Below, one piece after another: positions 9,147 through 22,441 of a stretch of DNA of 64,000 nucleotides (within the stretch, counting starts at the first letter, position 1; each line of letters opens with the position of its first letter). The notes beneath the pieces were generated by a model. It ran no database searches, was not told the origin of the DNA, and was given only the letters and a program-made list of their open reading frames with translations. Source of the stretch: Podospora bellae-mahoneyi (Eukaryota; Ascomycota; Sordariomycetes; Sordariales; Podosporaceae); assembly GCF_035222275.1 (NCBI RefSeq), contig NC_085884.1, positions 3,224,001 to 3,288,000 of the forward strand, read 5' to 3'. A program made the translations under genes and the position numbers.

Positions 9147-11915
9147 ATGCCTGCCAAACCTGTTGTCTTTGTAGCAACCGATTCCTCCGGCCTGCCCGTC
9201 AAGAGGAAACAGGCGCATCAGGCTTGCGACACCTGCAGGAAAAGAAAGGTGTGTCCTGCCAGTAATCTCTCCTTACTTCTTCTTCCGGTAATCCGAAGGC
9301 TCCGCCGCCGTTCCCTACAGCACATTCGACCATTCTTTGACAGGTTCAACGCAACATGGTAGACCATGGTAGACAGCTTGATGCAAAAATGAAGAGAACA
9401 TTGCACCAGGGATTATCGGCCTTCAGGCATGCATTGAATTGGCCTTTACGTCTGCTTGGTAAAGACAAGAGCTTTCTCTGGATATTTCATGGCATACTCT
9501 TGGTTATCTACGGTGGCTAACTTTTCCAGAAACGTTGCGGGCATCTTCCAGGGAATCAATCAGTCGAAGACTCCAGTATCATAGATATCGAAAGTCCCAG
9601 GCCGTCGCCAAGTTTACGGCCTCAGAATCCAACTCCGCCTCACGCCACCCAACGCTCAAGCTCAAAACCCCAAGACCCTCCTGACGCGGATGTGTCTGAC
9701 GCAGCCGCCGAACTTCTTCTTCGCTTCTTTTCACACGCCCGCGAGAAACCAGGACGCAGCGACTCCAGTCATGACGCGTCACAGAGAAAACAGCCGCCTA
9801 TCGATTCAGCCCCAAGATTCCTCGGGGACCTGAACCCGGAAGGAATTCTAGCCGAAGCCACAATGACCACTTGGCCGGGGCCTTCCAACTCATCTGGTAC
9901 AGCCTCCAAGATCACAGACGTTGAGAGGGATAATCGCCCTGGTGTCTCTATCCCGCCGTGGGCTGTGTCATCACCAGCAGGTGAAGCGACAACAACCTCA
10001 AAATCACCGGAAGCCACGCGGGACCCCGGTGATGAAGACCAGCCGACAGGGTTCTTCTCATTCCGTGTAGACGGGTCGTGGCTCAAGGTGCCAGTACGAG
10101 ATGCAACGACTATCAAACTCATCAAAGAGCTCCTTGGAAGCACCACGGAAATTGCCCCAGCAGTCTTGCCTACAGAATCTGAATGGCTGTTCATGAGGGA
10201 CATGTACCTTCGAAAGATCCAACCAATATTTCCAATCCTCGACAGAGAGACCCTTGTTGATCTTCCCCAAGACAAAAACGTACGCGAAGCCATCCAAGCC
10301 GCAGTTTGCCTAGCCATCTCGACCGATCCGGAGGTCAGCGGACGCTTGACATTGGGATGTAGGAGTCAAGATGGCAAAGGCTGGGTGCGAGAATCCGTGG
10401 ACTATGAAGACTACTCACAAGCTTTGGCGAGCTTCATAAACACCCGCATCAGGAGCCGGGAGCTTCCACTGCTTTACAACCTTCAGGTCATGGGGATTAC
10501 TTGTCTGTACTGGCAACCAGAGGAGGTCAACGAGCGGTCTGCTCCGCTGAATCTTTTTGGGAATCTGGTGAGCATTGCTGCCTCGCACGGTGTTCATCTG
10601 GAGCTTCAAGGAAAAGGCCATCTAGCCGATCAGAGATATCCTCCGGGGACTGGGAAGCGGCTGTTTAAGTGCATTTATGCTTTGGACCGATTACTTGCTG
10701 CCTTTTCGGGACGGCCAGTGATGTTTCACAATGAGGACCTCATGGACCGACCAAAGGCTGATCCTGACGACCCACCCAGCTTCCGGCTGTTCATGTCACT
10801 CATTCACGTTTTGGATCAAGTGATAGAGATGTATCGACCGCGGCCGACGGTGACGTACATTGATATTCCTGTGTACGAGCAGATGGCGCTGGATGTTGGG
10901 GCGCAGTGTGAGCCAGAGATAATATTGAGCAAGTGCCCACCGTCTTCCCTCCGAAGTTCTCTATTGTTACTGACAGCATGACACAGCCACACTTGAAGTC
11001 CTGTACCACGCTATCGGTGTCCTCTCGGTACGAATGACCCGCGAACGCTTCGCTACCCCTCCAGAAACTGACAACGGCAACACGACGCCCGTCAGCTATC
11101 AGCACTTGCCGCCAAGCAGTGTGAACGCACGCAGATCACACTCCTCAGACCGTATCCTCGATGTGATATCAGCGTACAAACTCAGCCCATTCCCGTTTGT
11201 GCCATATGCCCTGTCGCTTTCCTTGTCAGTCGCATACAGGAAATGGAAATTCAGCAAATTACCGATGTTCCGCACTCGTGGCAAAGCCGAATTCTTGAAA
11301 GTCGCTGCGGCCATTCGACAGCTCTCTCCTATCTGGGCCAACGCTCGTTTGAGCAGTGAGTTGGGAAACGCCGTGGTGCGCAATCTTGAGAGGAGTGAGG
11401 CGTTGCTTCGTGAGCGTGCCAAAGCAAAAGGGGGCGTCTGCGCGCCTTCCAAGCCTAAGGCGATCAACGACAGCGGTTCTGCGTTTAACATTGAACTTCA
11501 TTCACGTGCGAGATGGCTTATTGAGAAGCCTGATGAGGACGCGAGGCAAGATTCGACAAATCCCCCTAGTCCACGCGCCAGGCTTCAACCTGGTCTCGTT
11601 GCGGGGGCCTGTGAGCCCCTTTCTCCGTTGTCGACGCTTGCGAATACATCACAGGGTCGTCCTGATACTGCAATGGCTGCAGGTAGCTATCATATACCGG
11701 ACACGTCAGGTGTTGGGCATACGAATGTCAACTTGTTTGGGTCAATGGGCGGTGACCAAATGGAATCGAGCTCTGGGGAATTTATGGCTATGAATGATAG
11801 CTTGATATTCGACTCCTGGGACCCGACGTTTGCGCAGATGATTGACTATTCGTTTGCGAGTAACTTGGATCCGGGGAATCCGTTTGGGTCATGCGAGTAT
11901 ATGGGGTTTATATGA
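9147..11915 (+). CDS. Fungal Zn-cluster transcription factor with middle homology region, 802 aa
   Basis: Exons are 9147-9248, 9530-10907 and 10987-11915. The basic N-terminus reads KRKQAHQACDTCRKRK and continues across the 281-nt intron with KRCGH. This supplies the first Cys triad (C-x2-C-x6-C) of a Zn2Cys6 cluster. The second triad expected next is not visible: HLPGNQSVEDSS follows instead. The rest fits a fungal_trans regulator: FFSFRVDGSWLKVPVRD, then a helical middle homology region around residues 200-600 with PIFPILDRETL, LYNLQVMGITCLYWQ and CIYALDRLLAAFSGRP. The acidic and Ser/Gly-rich tail may be an activation region. The target pathway is unknown; the divergent DUF1479 gene is a candidate target. 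The half cluster may be natural for this subfamily or may reflect a mis-spliced model. Confidence 0.8.
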
Positions 11916-12449
11916 GGTTATACATTCGATGCTTCCTTTTCGGCGTTGTTGGGACCAACAAGCTTTGGGGGTATCCTTTTGTATTGGAACAGGGGCACAT
12001 GCATCAGCGAAAGGTCAGGGGGTAGTTGTTTGTTACAGAAAATCGAATAAAGGCAGTCAAAGTGCCCGAGCCAGGTTGTTCTCATCCCAAACCTTGGTTT
12101 CTAGCGCCTTGCTGTCCTACCAGACAGATATGTAACATCAGTTCCAAACAAAAAAGAACCAAACTATCAGCCTGCATCGTCAAAGTCGCGGTAGTTTGCT
12201 ATCAGACCCTCTGTCTTGCTCCCGATCCTCCATAGATGGTTGAAGGTTGCTATTGTGACTCCAGCATATTGCAGACATATACGCACTACCGCACAACACT
12301 GCTTGTGGGGGGCCTCGATGGGGGCCGGTCGGCGCTTGATGTGATGGTCCTGCGGCGGCAAGGCAGGCTTATAGCCGCCCGCCTTTGATTCTATAACACT
12401 GGGGATGGCCTCTTTTTTCTTTTTCACCGTCACCAATTCTTCCTGAAGT
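11916..12449. other. Intergenic, no gene recognised
   Basis: Contains the 3' flank of the regulator gene. No coding pattern is supported on either strand. Confidence 0.4.
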
Positions 12450-15400
12450 ACAAGTTCGGTCAATGTCTCCAGCAACGCCAGAGTCAAACAAAGATGCCGG
12501 GAAGAGAGCGTCACCCGAGTGGCGAGAGATGTCGATCTGAAGCAGTATCGTTATGAGGAGCGGGTTCGGGAAGAAAGGCTCGGAGAGGGGGTGTCATATT
12601 TGGTTGAAAGGTGCACGATAGAGCAAAATTTTTTTGCTGTCAAACATGTCAAGTTTGACCAACATGATAACCGAAGCTCTCTTCGCAAGAACCTCAGCTC
12701 AGTTGTCTTGGAAATACGGATGATGGCACACCCGACCACCGAATGAGCATGCAAACATTATCAAGGGTTGTGGATATGGGTGGAATGCGCGCCAGGAGGT
12801 AGCTGCTCCTTTTGTTCTCGTGGAGTATACTACGATGGGGACATTTCGAGAGTACTTCCGGCGGTGTGGTGGAGCTCATGGTCAGCATTCGGATCTCCTC
12901 TGTGTTCAGCTGTTGGTTGGAGATGTGGCTGCTGGACTTTCGGCGCTGCATGGGTGTGGGGCTGTTCATGGAGATGTCAAGCTTGACAATGTGCCTGTTT
13001 TCCCAGATACAACCAGACCGACGGGTGCACTGGCCAAGGTTGCGGATTTTGGGGGTGCGATATTGTTTGAAAGGAGTGCGGCGGCTGTGAGCGGTTCGCT
13101 GAGATATACCGGAACATTCTTGTGAGTTTTGGAAAAGTGCATTTGGTGTCCAGAGTGAAGTACCATTTCAAACTGCTAACATGTGCTCAGATACAATGCT
13201 CCAGAAGTGCAAAGCCAGAAGGTATGTCCGATCATGCAGTCAGGCCTGCCCCAGTGCGACATCTGGTCATTTGGCATTTTGTTGTGGGAGGCTTGTCTTG
13301 GAGGCCTTGTATACACCACTGCGAGTGAGGATAAGAGAATCGAGTACACCCATTCTAGTGGGCTTCTGGAAGCAGCAAAGAAGTGCGTACCAAAATGCAG
13401 ACAAGAGTCGGGAATTGATATCATCCTCAAAGCCACTCGGGACAAGACACTGCAGGAGGATATGAACAAACGAGTCAACTGTGCTAACCTGCCAATTTGC
13501 ACACGGTGGCAGTGAGAGACCTTATTTCTTTGCTTTCGGCTTCAGATCATCAACCGTTTTATCATGAGCTAATAACTTTTGCCAGCACTGCTGCTTTAAA
13601 TGGATGTGGACAGACCTTCCCTATCCAAGTCGACAGTCCTGTTCCTACATACGAGGTACGACGTGACGTGACAACTTCTGTCACTCAAACACACAAAATG
13701 CCTCTTGCTGATGTTGGACCTGACAGATTTTGAGACCCGAAATTCGAAAAGATATCATATGGGATTCTGAACAACAGAACAGATCTTTGCGGACCCATCC
13801 AGAAAACGGTTGCATCGCTTGGCAAATGGCCATATACTCTAACGGCGGGTTTGGTCGAGAGCGAAAAGACCAAGATGCATATTTCTTTGCGGAGGTTGCA
13901 GCGGCTAGGGGACATTCCGTAGCACAAGAGTCCGCTGGCTTATTCACCTGCAACCTTCTTGACGCCCAAGAAGCATATACCTCCAAGGTCGTGAGACTTC
14001 TTCGTTTGTCAACCCAGGGGGATCAAACTTCTCCTCTCGCCAGATCATGTCTCAACGGGGATAGTGCCGCAATGGCGAGACTTATCGACTTATCGCTGGA
14101 GGCGCCAACCCGAATTCACGATCACCGGACGGAAGCACGATTTTCCATTGGTTGTTTATGCTCGAATTACCAAATGAAGTCCTGCACATTCTGCAGCGAC
14201 TAAAATCACCTCCAGGACAGCTCTCAGTCAAATTGGCGCTGACGCTAAACCAAGATCTCCATCCCCAATGGCCGCTTCAGCTTACTGGTACACCATTGTG
14301 TATGGTCATTCAGGTATATAGCTTGCCTGCAGTTAAGACCTTGTTGGCTCTCGGAGCGGATGCACTCGCGCCTGTGTATTCGGAAAAGCAGTACGATCAA
14401 ACCGACCTTCGATCCTCTTGGACTTCGTTGCACATAGCTGTGCAATATCACTACCCTGATATCCTCAAAGTCCTTTTGAAGAGCGCTCCGCGTAAGAGGG
14501 CCATGGCCTGCATCAACACAAACCCTTTGTCGATAGCTCTTTGCTTTTCGTCCACCGTAGAGCGGCGAGCGATGCATGGTGCCAAAAGCAACCAGAACCT
14601 AAAACGCACCATCGAAATCATCCAAAGCCTCCAGCCCTTATCCATAACCGCAAGCAACGGGATCACGACAGGACTAATGCAGGCTATTGACTTACACACT
14701 ACTGTGACGCTGCCTCTGCCCTTTTACAGGCCGAGCCAAAGTTATGTATCATGCAGTGTACTTCTCCGAGTGATCAAGGGCGCTTCCATCCCTCTATTAA
14801 CTTTGCCGCTCTGCTGTCAGCGAGAAGAAACACAAAAGACAACCTACAAATCCTCCATCTAATTCACAAAGTACAACAGCAAGTCCCCCACCCTGATCAT
14901 CCATGTCTCGACAGCCGCAGACGAACCCCCTTACACATGGCCGTCAGCGGACCGTAAAGCCTAGCCGCAGAATGGATTCTCCAGCAAGACAGCCATCTGC
15001 TCGAAGCCAAAGACGACAAAGGAAGAACCCCCATTATATTACTGCACCTCAGCAGCCAATTGCAACCTCCTCACCAACAACGGAGCCGATATCACTTCCA
15101 CTGACAAGTCCGGACTCTCACCCATGCAGTACGCAATGCTACAGCAATAGAACCGATCTCGTCCAAGCCATGTGCAAGTCCAAATCCAAAGCGCACATCA
15201 ACTTACAAACGGACAACAAATACGGCACTCCCCTCCACTGCGCCGTGATGGGAGGTTTCAGTGAAGTTGTCTTGGAATTTCTTTATACTGGTGCTCCCAA
15301 TCAGACCTGCCCGATAAACTGGGCAATACCACTGCCATGACAGCAGTCAAACTCAACCATCTTAGCACTTTACGGCTTGTCCTGCGGTATGGCGCTGATA

Positions 15401-15576
15401 CTGGGGCGCGGAATGCCAATGGGACAAGTGTGCGGGATATCGCTGTTTCTGCTGGGCCATCACATTCAGCAGTGGTGGATTTTTTGGGGTCCATGAAGCC
15501 TGCCCCGGGGCCCCTTACCCAGCCTGGTGGCCTACGTTCAATCATATCACCTGACTTTGGCTGGGAAACCACATGA
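12450..15576 (+). pseudogene. Decayed Ser/Thr protein kinase-ankyrin repeat gene
   Basis: A kinase domain and then ankyrin repeats can be read, but only by changing frame several times. Kinase marks are LGEGVSYLVERC (Gly loop), FFAVKHV (ATP Lys), HGDVKLDN (catalytic loop), VADFGGA (Mg loop), YNAPEV and CDIWSFGILLWE. A canonical intron survives at about 13121-13190 (GTGAGT, GCTAAC, CAG) and joins GTF to LYNAPEV; a second probable intron is near 13652-13727. From about 13730 to 15576 come ankyrin-like units such as LLALGADALAPV and YGTPLHCAVMGGF. The reading frame breaks near 12745, near 13500, near 14095 (an 8-base tandem duplication), and several times between 14700 and 15340. Proteins of this layout are common, lineage-specific and variable in sordariomycetes. 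The start codon is uncertain. Sequencing errors cannot explain this many breaks. Confidence 0.7.
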
Positions 15577-15825
15577 TGGTTTGAACTTTTCAGAGTTCAA
15601 GGAGGTCCAAGTGTGAAGGGTCAGATTCCAACAGGAAACACAAGGGTATCAACTCCAAGCAACCATACCTATATAACTTTCCAATCTTTTTTTATGTACA
15701 TACACGTCATAGTCTTCGTTAAAAAAAAAAGAAAAAGAAAAAATAAGTGACTTCAAACCACCGGTACAAAAGAACCAAAAATCTACTCCTGACATCTCTG
15801 TATATATACCAACCAAGCAACCACC

Positions 15826-16176
15826 CTACACCAAACAAACCACCCCTTCTCTACCCTCACCCCCACTCCTAACCCTCGAACTCTCAAAATACATCAGCCC
15901 CTGCACATACCCCTCCCCAATCAACTCATACCTATCATTCTCCCCCTCCAAACTCACCGTCTTCACCTCAGGAGCAACCTCCCCCTCCCCAATCTCCTCC
16001 TCCATAACCCCCAACCCACCCCCACCAGCACCAGCACTCACACTCCCTGCCCCCCCATGCCCCCCCAACTTCCCCTCCCAATCCCAACTCTCCTGCCTCC
16101 TAAAACTAAACGAACTCCTACTCCTCTCCCTCTCCTTCCCAACCTCATGATGCTCCCCGTGACCACCCCCATTCAC
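15826..16176 (-). other. Possible out-of-frame C-terminal extension of the sacsin/NO VEIN-like gene
   Basis: Immediately after the stop of the large ATPase gene, a frame one base off continues for about 115 residues. It contains YELIGEGYVQGLM, a signature resembling the C-terminal part of many fungal HET-domain proteins. The join lies at a run of five G. Either the homopolymer is mis-sequenced, or the tail is lost in this strain, or an unrecognised intron restores the frame. Confidence 0.4.
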
Positions 16177-19100
16177 AGACCCCCTGCCACCACATCCTCC
16201 ATACTTCCCACCCCACTATCCAACCCCCCCGTAGGAGAAAACTCCGTCATAGTCCCCTGATCCAAATCCCCCCCCTTACTCTTCTTCCTCCCCAACCCCC
16301 CACCAAGCGCTTTACTCTTCCACTTCAACCCAAAACTAGTCCTCATGCTCGCCCTCCGCACAATCTTTGCGAAAGCCGGCGGCTTCGCACTCGGACTTTC
16401 CCTCGGCACCTGTGGTACACTACTACCCTGCGACACGGAGCTCACCTGTCTTGGCCGACCGCTGCTCTTTCTCCTCACCACAAACGGGACTTTGGAGCCG
16501 TGGGGAACAAAAACTCGATCGCCCGGCTTGGCTGCGCCTGGGACGATACCCGCAAAGAAGGTGTTATTCTCCGGCGAGACAGTGATGCACACGGCCGGAT
16601 CGGGGAACCGACTCAGGAACGCGAGAGCAGTGGCCTTGACCTTGTCGAGATTGGCTTGCACTTCTGGCTCGAGTATCCTCCTGTCGTCGTCGGGGTGGAG
16701 GGCGAGGATTTGCTGGGCAAAGGGGGTAAACCATCGGTGGGATGGGTCGGACGGTGTCTGAGGTGGGGTGGGGTTGTTGGCTTGTTGGTGGGTGTCGATG
16801 AAGCGGCTGAGGGGGGTTGGGTTTCGGGTGGCTGCTGGGATTTCAGAGTCGCCTGTCAAGAGCTCGAGGAGGTACAAGTCCCGTCGCCATTGGTCCTTGG
16901 AGTCTTCGTTATCGGGGTTGGGGTCTGGGTGTAGGGGAGCGAGGAACTTCCTCAGGCGGTGGAGGATGCTTGCGAGGTCTAGAGTTCTGCTGTCCGGGCG
17001 TAGATCAAGGTCGAAACAAGCGTGGACGGTGTCGATATAGACGCCTTTTAGGGTGAGAACAGGGGGTGTTGTGGTGCTTTCTGGGCCCTTGAAAGTGGCG
17101 GATAAACCCAGGGGTGAGCCAGCGTGAAAGCCTTGATTGACAGCGCTCCAGGTGGTGATCGAGTTTCTCTTTGTAGCCTGAGGGTCTCGATCGTGAATCT
17201 CACTGGGCATCCAGGTGCAGAATGGGGAGCTTTTGCGATACCCTGCACGGTAAAGGAGGTCGAGTGCAAACTGGGTGAAGACTTCGGGGCTGTCGAGGTG
17301 AGAGTGACCATAGCACATGGCAATGAAATCCTCGTGCTCGCTGCGCTTCGATGTTGTTGCAGGCCTGGCCGTCTCATGCTCCTGGACCTGAAGAAACTTC
17401 CAGGGCTCTTTCGCCCTTTTCACTTCCTCAAAGCCAGTGTCCACTGACCGAGAATGTCTGAGGACAATTGAGACTCGCTGTGGGTGAAGTGAGGATTGAT
17501 CCGCTTCGTTCTCCGGCTCGGGCTCGGGCTCGGACTCAGATTGCGGCTCTAATTGTACTTCTGGCTGCACCTCTGGCTGCGGCTCAGGCTGCGGCTCAGG
17601 CTCTGGTACGGCTTCCACCTCAGATTCTGATTCGGAAGACTCTTCTTCTTCAAGTTCTGTTAACATGATGTTAGCACTCACATGACCATCAGTGTCTCCC
17701 AAAGAGCCAAACCTACCTTCTGCCGGGCGCCTAACCACCGCCATCCGCTCCCGTCGATACTCCAACTCATCCCGGATGATCTCATCGTCATTTGAGTTCA
17801 GGATCTGCATCAAAAGCTGAATGTCTTGGTTATTCTTGATGCCGCAAAACTCAACGAGCAATTCAGACAGCCAATGAACTGGAATCGACTTGCGGGTGTC
17901 GATGATGTAGAACCGGAGACTGTCGTCAACAACCTCTTTGGCCACACGGCTCTTGATCGGTACACCTTTGACCTCTTTCCCGTTGACCTTGACCTTGAGC
18001 TTGATGTTGATCCTTGTGCAAGAGTACACTTGGACATTGACGAGCTGGGTCTTCTTCCGGCGAAAGGATAGCCCTGAGATGGTGTTCGGGATAAGCTCCG
18101 CAAGATAGAGCGCCTTGCCCCTCAGCACCTCCTCAAAGGCCACATGCTGAACCGCATCGCCCTTATCCGTCTCCTGCCCAGCCAGCCTCCTAGACACAAG
18201 ACGTTCCTTGAGACCAAGCTCCATAACAAGAGCTTCCATCCCGTCCATCTCAAAGAACCCAGCATCCAAAATTGACAGGGGTGCAACTCCAGATAAAGCC
18301 TCGATATGAAGCCTTTCCTCTGGAATGCACCACTCCTCCTCTGCAGAGCGCAGCACCACCGTCATCGATTTCTTACCCGTCAACCTGACCGGGAACATGG
18401 CACAGCTCGAGAAATCAGGCCTGTCCAAATCATGGGCTGAAACCTGCAGTTGCTGCGATATCTGAACCAGCAATGCCTTGATGTGCTCTGTATCAGACAC
18501 ATCAAGGTGACTGACTTCCAGGAGCAAGTTGTTCAAGTTGGCGTTGCTGATCTCGAGTAAATTTCGGAACAGGTTGTCGCGGTGAGGATAGAACGTCTTG
18601 ATGCGCTGGATATATCTCAGACACGGCGGCCCATCCCAGACACACAACGAAGCGGGTGCCCACCACCCCACAGTCTGACCGCCCCTTCTGGGGATGTAGA
18701 TGTAATTCTTGCCGTTTAGTGCGGATCTAGTCTTGTCAGTAATCAAGTCGAGCTCACAGTTGCACCTGTCACTGTAACTTGCCTGATATCCTTCATATCC
18801 CTCTCCTTGTGCCCATACTTCAGAATCGAACTCTCCAACTGCTCGTAAAGCTGCTCCATATCCCTTTGTGTCGTTGCCCTGCCAGACAGCTGGACCAGAT
18901 AATCAAGAAACACCTTTGGCTCTGGCTCAACATGAACCCCGAAATGTCTTAAAAAATCCCACGACTTATCCTCCGGCTCGTTGACCCTCAGCAGCCGGTC
19001 AGAACGAACTGGGCGAGGTCCGGGGCGAGCAAGCATCGACTTGATGATATCGCAAATCCAACAGAACAAGCTATGGTCCTCGCTGCAGTGGTATGATAGT

Positions 19101-21710
19101 CTCTGATCAGCCAGCACCAGTAAGCTCTGCCGTGGAAGGGCCGTGTCCATCAACCTCGCCATGCTCCCACCGTGACAGGGAAACTCGAGCATCGACAGAT
19201 CATTCGTCAGCTCCGACTGAGTGGAAGAAAACGTATGGATGGACTTGATATCCTCCTCGGAAAAGGTCCACTCGTAGCCATTCTGCGTTGTTGGAACGAA
19301 CCAAGACCGGTAAAACTCCCAGTGGTGCTGCAGGAGTTCTAATCCTTTGATCGGATCGCGTTGCAAAAGTGCTTTGAAGTCGCTGTGAAGCCGGTGCGTA
19401 TTGACACCCCAATCCAGGGGCCCAGGTTGCACCACACGCAGAAACCTTCTCGCTTTGAGGGTGTCAGAGAGCCACAAAAGCCCACCCGGTAGCTGAGAAA
19501 ACGTCTTCAAATAGAGGTCATGAAGGAAAAGCAATGTCAACCTTGTCTCTTTGGCAAGAGAACTCGCAGAGTAAGGGTCTTTGTCTGGCAAGTAAACCCA
19601 CGACAACCTCCAAATCTTGGACGGATCAACATTCGCTGCGCACCAAAGCTCCGGGATATCGTTGTTCTTTGGCTTCCAATTCGCGCGGTACAGAAACACA
19701 AAATCCTCGATCCTGTCCTGGAGAGTCAACGCAAGGAACCTCTGATTCGGAACATCAGGTTGATGTTCCTGAAGCAAAAGATCACAAAAGCTCATCTTGT
19801 CCGCAATCCGAGCACCTAGTGCCTGGAAGAACTTGGCCCGGTCGGCGTTTTGTCGGATATCGAGATCGATCCCTAGTGGGCTGATGCTCACGGGCAGCTT
19901 TAGGTCGACATCTGATGGGAGATACAAACGGCGTCCTTTGAAGGAAACCCACGTCTTGTCATGAACAGGGATAATCTCAAGGGTCTCGATAATCTCACGG
20001 TGGGTGTCCAACAGGGAGTGGAGAGCCTTGCAGAGAGCGTTATGCCACGACACTGGCATTCCCCGGAACTCTGTGGGGAAATTCGAGATGAAGCCTCCCA
20101 AGTCGGCGAGGAAGTCCTCCGGAGACAACAGCGGTACACCGAGTGCTTGAAGTTTGGCGTGAATTCTGGCGGGGTATTTGTCGGAAATGAGGTGTTGCGT
20201 CGAATATGCAGCCGGCAGTATGTTCCTTCCGTCCTGATCTTTGAGCCTTGTCGGAACGATCTTCAGCTGACTCGCGCAGACAAGGCGCCCTTGGGAGTCT
20301 TCAAGGACGGGATTCAGTGAGCAAAGGTCACGCAGACGATTTTGTACTGGTTCAAAGATGTCACTGCGTGTTGGTCCAGGGGGCAATAGTAATGGCCACC
20401 GGTAGAAGAGCTCGTGATAGCCAAATCGGTGAAAGCCAGGGATGGCATTGACCAAAGCCCGGCAGACTCCCTCCACTAAGGCCCTGTTCCACACATTGTC
20501 GATGATGCTTTCTCTGCTTGGGACAAGGAGGAAGTCACCATGGATGGACAACTATTGGCGCAGCTTCGTTAGCAAACCTGTTTCATATACTCAACTTCCC
20601 AGAAATCCAACGTACCTTGAAGCCATAATCTCTGATTGGCAAAAACGCATAAACCATCTGAGATTCTGGTGGCTCATCAAGCGGAATCTTAAGGGGAAAC
20701 ACCAAAGTCACCTCCGATTCCAGACACCTTGGGCGCTCTGGTGTGTCGGGCAAGTCCGTGACAAGATGCCGAAAGGCGACCTGTTGGTTGATCACATCAT
20801 TGTGATACAATGACACCGGCAACAGTGTGTTGCGGTGTGGTGGAATATGATCGGCTTTGAAGACTGCTGTCGGCTTAGCTGTAGCCGTCGAACCCCGGAT
20901 GAAACTCCTCAACGCTCCAGAACCAACAACCTTGCCGACTTTGACTTCTTTGGCCTTGGAAAGAAAGAGGAGATGACCGGGCTTGAGGTTCTCCAGGCCT
21001 TGTAAAACAAGGTCCATTGGATCTGAGGTGCCCGTCTGACGATCGTGAGTTGGACTGGCGATTTTGAGCAGGATGGCGGTCGTGAGCCCGGCAGCGTATT
21101 CCTCGGCGGGGAAGTCGTCGTCCCAGATTGGCCGTATCCTCCCAAGCTCCCCATCACGGTCGAATCGAAACGAGTAGTGCCCAGACCTGATCCAGACGCT
21201 TGATGCCACTTTGAAGACTGATTTGAAACCGAGACCCTTTTCTCCGATTAATCTCCGCTCGATGCCACATCCTCTCTGCGTGTTCTTGGAACTCTCGGCC
21301 GCACTGCAGATGGCCCTGACGTTCTTCTTCTTGAAGCCAATCTCATTGGACTCGACGAGAAGGTGGCGTTTCTCGACGTCATAGGTGAAGTGAACCTGCG
21401 GAGACGCGCCCCCATAGTCAAGGTCGTCTGCATTTTGGAGCAGCTCATAGATGAAGCGGGAAGTGGTGGTGGTCAGATTCTCACTCAGTCTGGAATTGTG
21501 TCAGTATCGATCGATGTCACCCAGGTGGATCAACAGAGTTCAAACACACGTCTTCAGCATCCCCTGGAACGCCCGGCTGGTCAAAAAGCCCGAGTCCTCC
21601 TGCCATCTCCGGATCTGAAGGATATGATCTATCGCCTCTTGCCTGGTTGCTGGAAGCCTGTCGTCGTCATCGTAGAAGTCCGGTGTTGGGAGACGGCCCG
21701 AGGGAGACAT
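16173..21710 (-). CDS. Sacsin/NO VEIN-like HSP90-fold ATPase, 1768 aa
   Basis: Minus-strand exons are 21710-21550, 21489-20616, 20551-18779, 18731-17717 and 17656-16173. The N-terminal GHKL ATPase fold is clear: ELLQNADD at 69-76 (metal-binding Asn box), LLVESNEIGF near 97-106, and GEKGLGFKSVF at 136-146 (Gly-rich lid). These match the sacsin/Nov domain rather than true Hsp90. The long middle (residues about 200-1250) has no motif I can name. From about 1275 lies a Glu/Pro-rich spacer (EPEPQPEPQPEVQPE) and then a Ser/Arg-rich region. The intron at 18732-18778 is short (47 nt), and the one at 17657-17716 is a multiple of three, so it could be retained. The ATPase call is strong. A role in chaperoning or recognition is inference. 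The gene sits beside a decayed kinase-ankyrin gene. Confidence 0.8.
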
Positions 21711-22441
21711 GATGTAATGGTGGTGGTCAATTGTCGGTGAAGCGAGAGCAAGGGCCCATAAAGACGACTAGGGGATACACTCTATAGTGGATACATTCTT
21801 CGATTGAAGTTTGGGAAAGGTACGGACACCCCGGTCGTTCAATTTGAAGCTGGGTCAGGTCGAGATAATGAAGCGAAAAATGAATCGTTTGTATGTATGT
21901 ACACAATGGGAACGAACGAGTCTTGGGATTTCGGTTCCGTGAGGTGCTCGATCGAACTCCACATGTGAAAATGGAGATGGCATGAGCCCAGCCCAACGCG
22001 ACTTGCTGCATGTTGACGTGCTGCTAGCCAATCCAGTGGCTTGGCGGGTGGTTGGGCGTTGTTGTAAGTGGAGCCAGTTGCGCTGGCAACTGCATCGGTG
22101 CAAGCGGAGATGGAAATGGTGATCCGAATGGAAGATGGACAGCAAAAGTGAAGCTGGTGATGCATGGAAGAAAGATGCTGATGTTGGTCGAGGGAGGACA
22201 TGATTGGGTCTTGTTGGGCCTTTGGCAGTCCCAAGAAGTGACGAAGACGCAGCCCCTTGTTCCTCTGGCACAGTTAGCTCCGATTACCCCACATTCTCTT
22301 GAACAATGCCGCGGTTAGTGACTTGGGCAGTGTTTTTCTTATGCCCCTCGGCCCCTGAGCCCCTGAGTTGGGGTAGGCAAAAAGTAAAGAATGCCCATCT
22401 AGGCAGACGCAACATAACCCCCGATTCCAACCTAAACGATC
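21711..22441. other. Intergenic between the ATPase gene and the 5S rRNA gene
   Basis: Upstream region of the minus-strand ATPase gene. Overlapping frames here show no conserved motif. No gene is supported. Confidence 0.4.
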
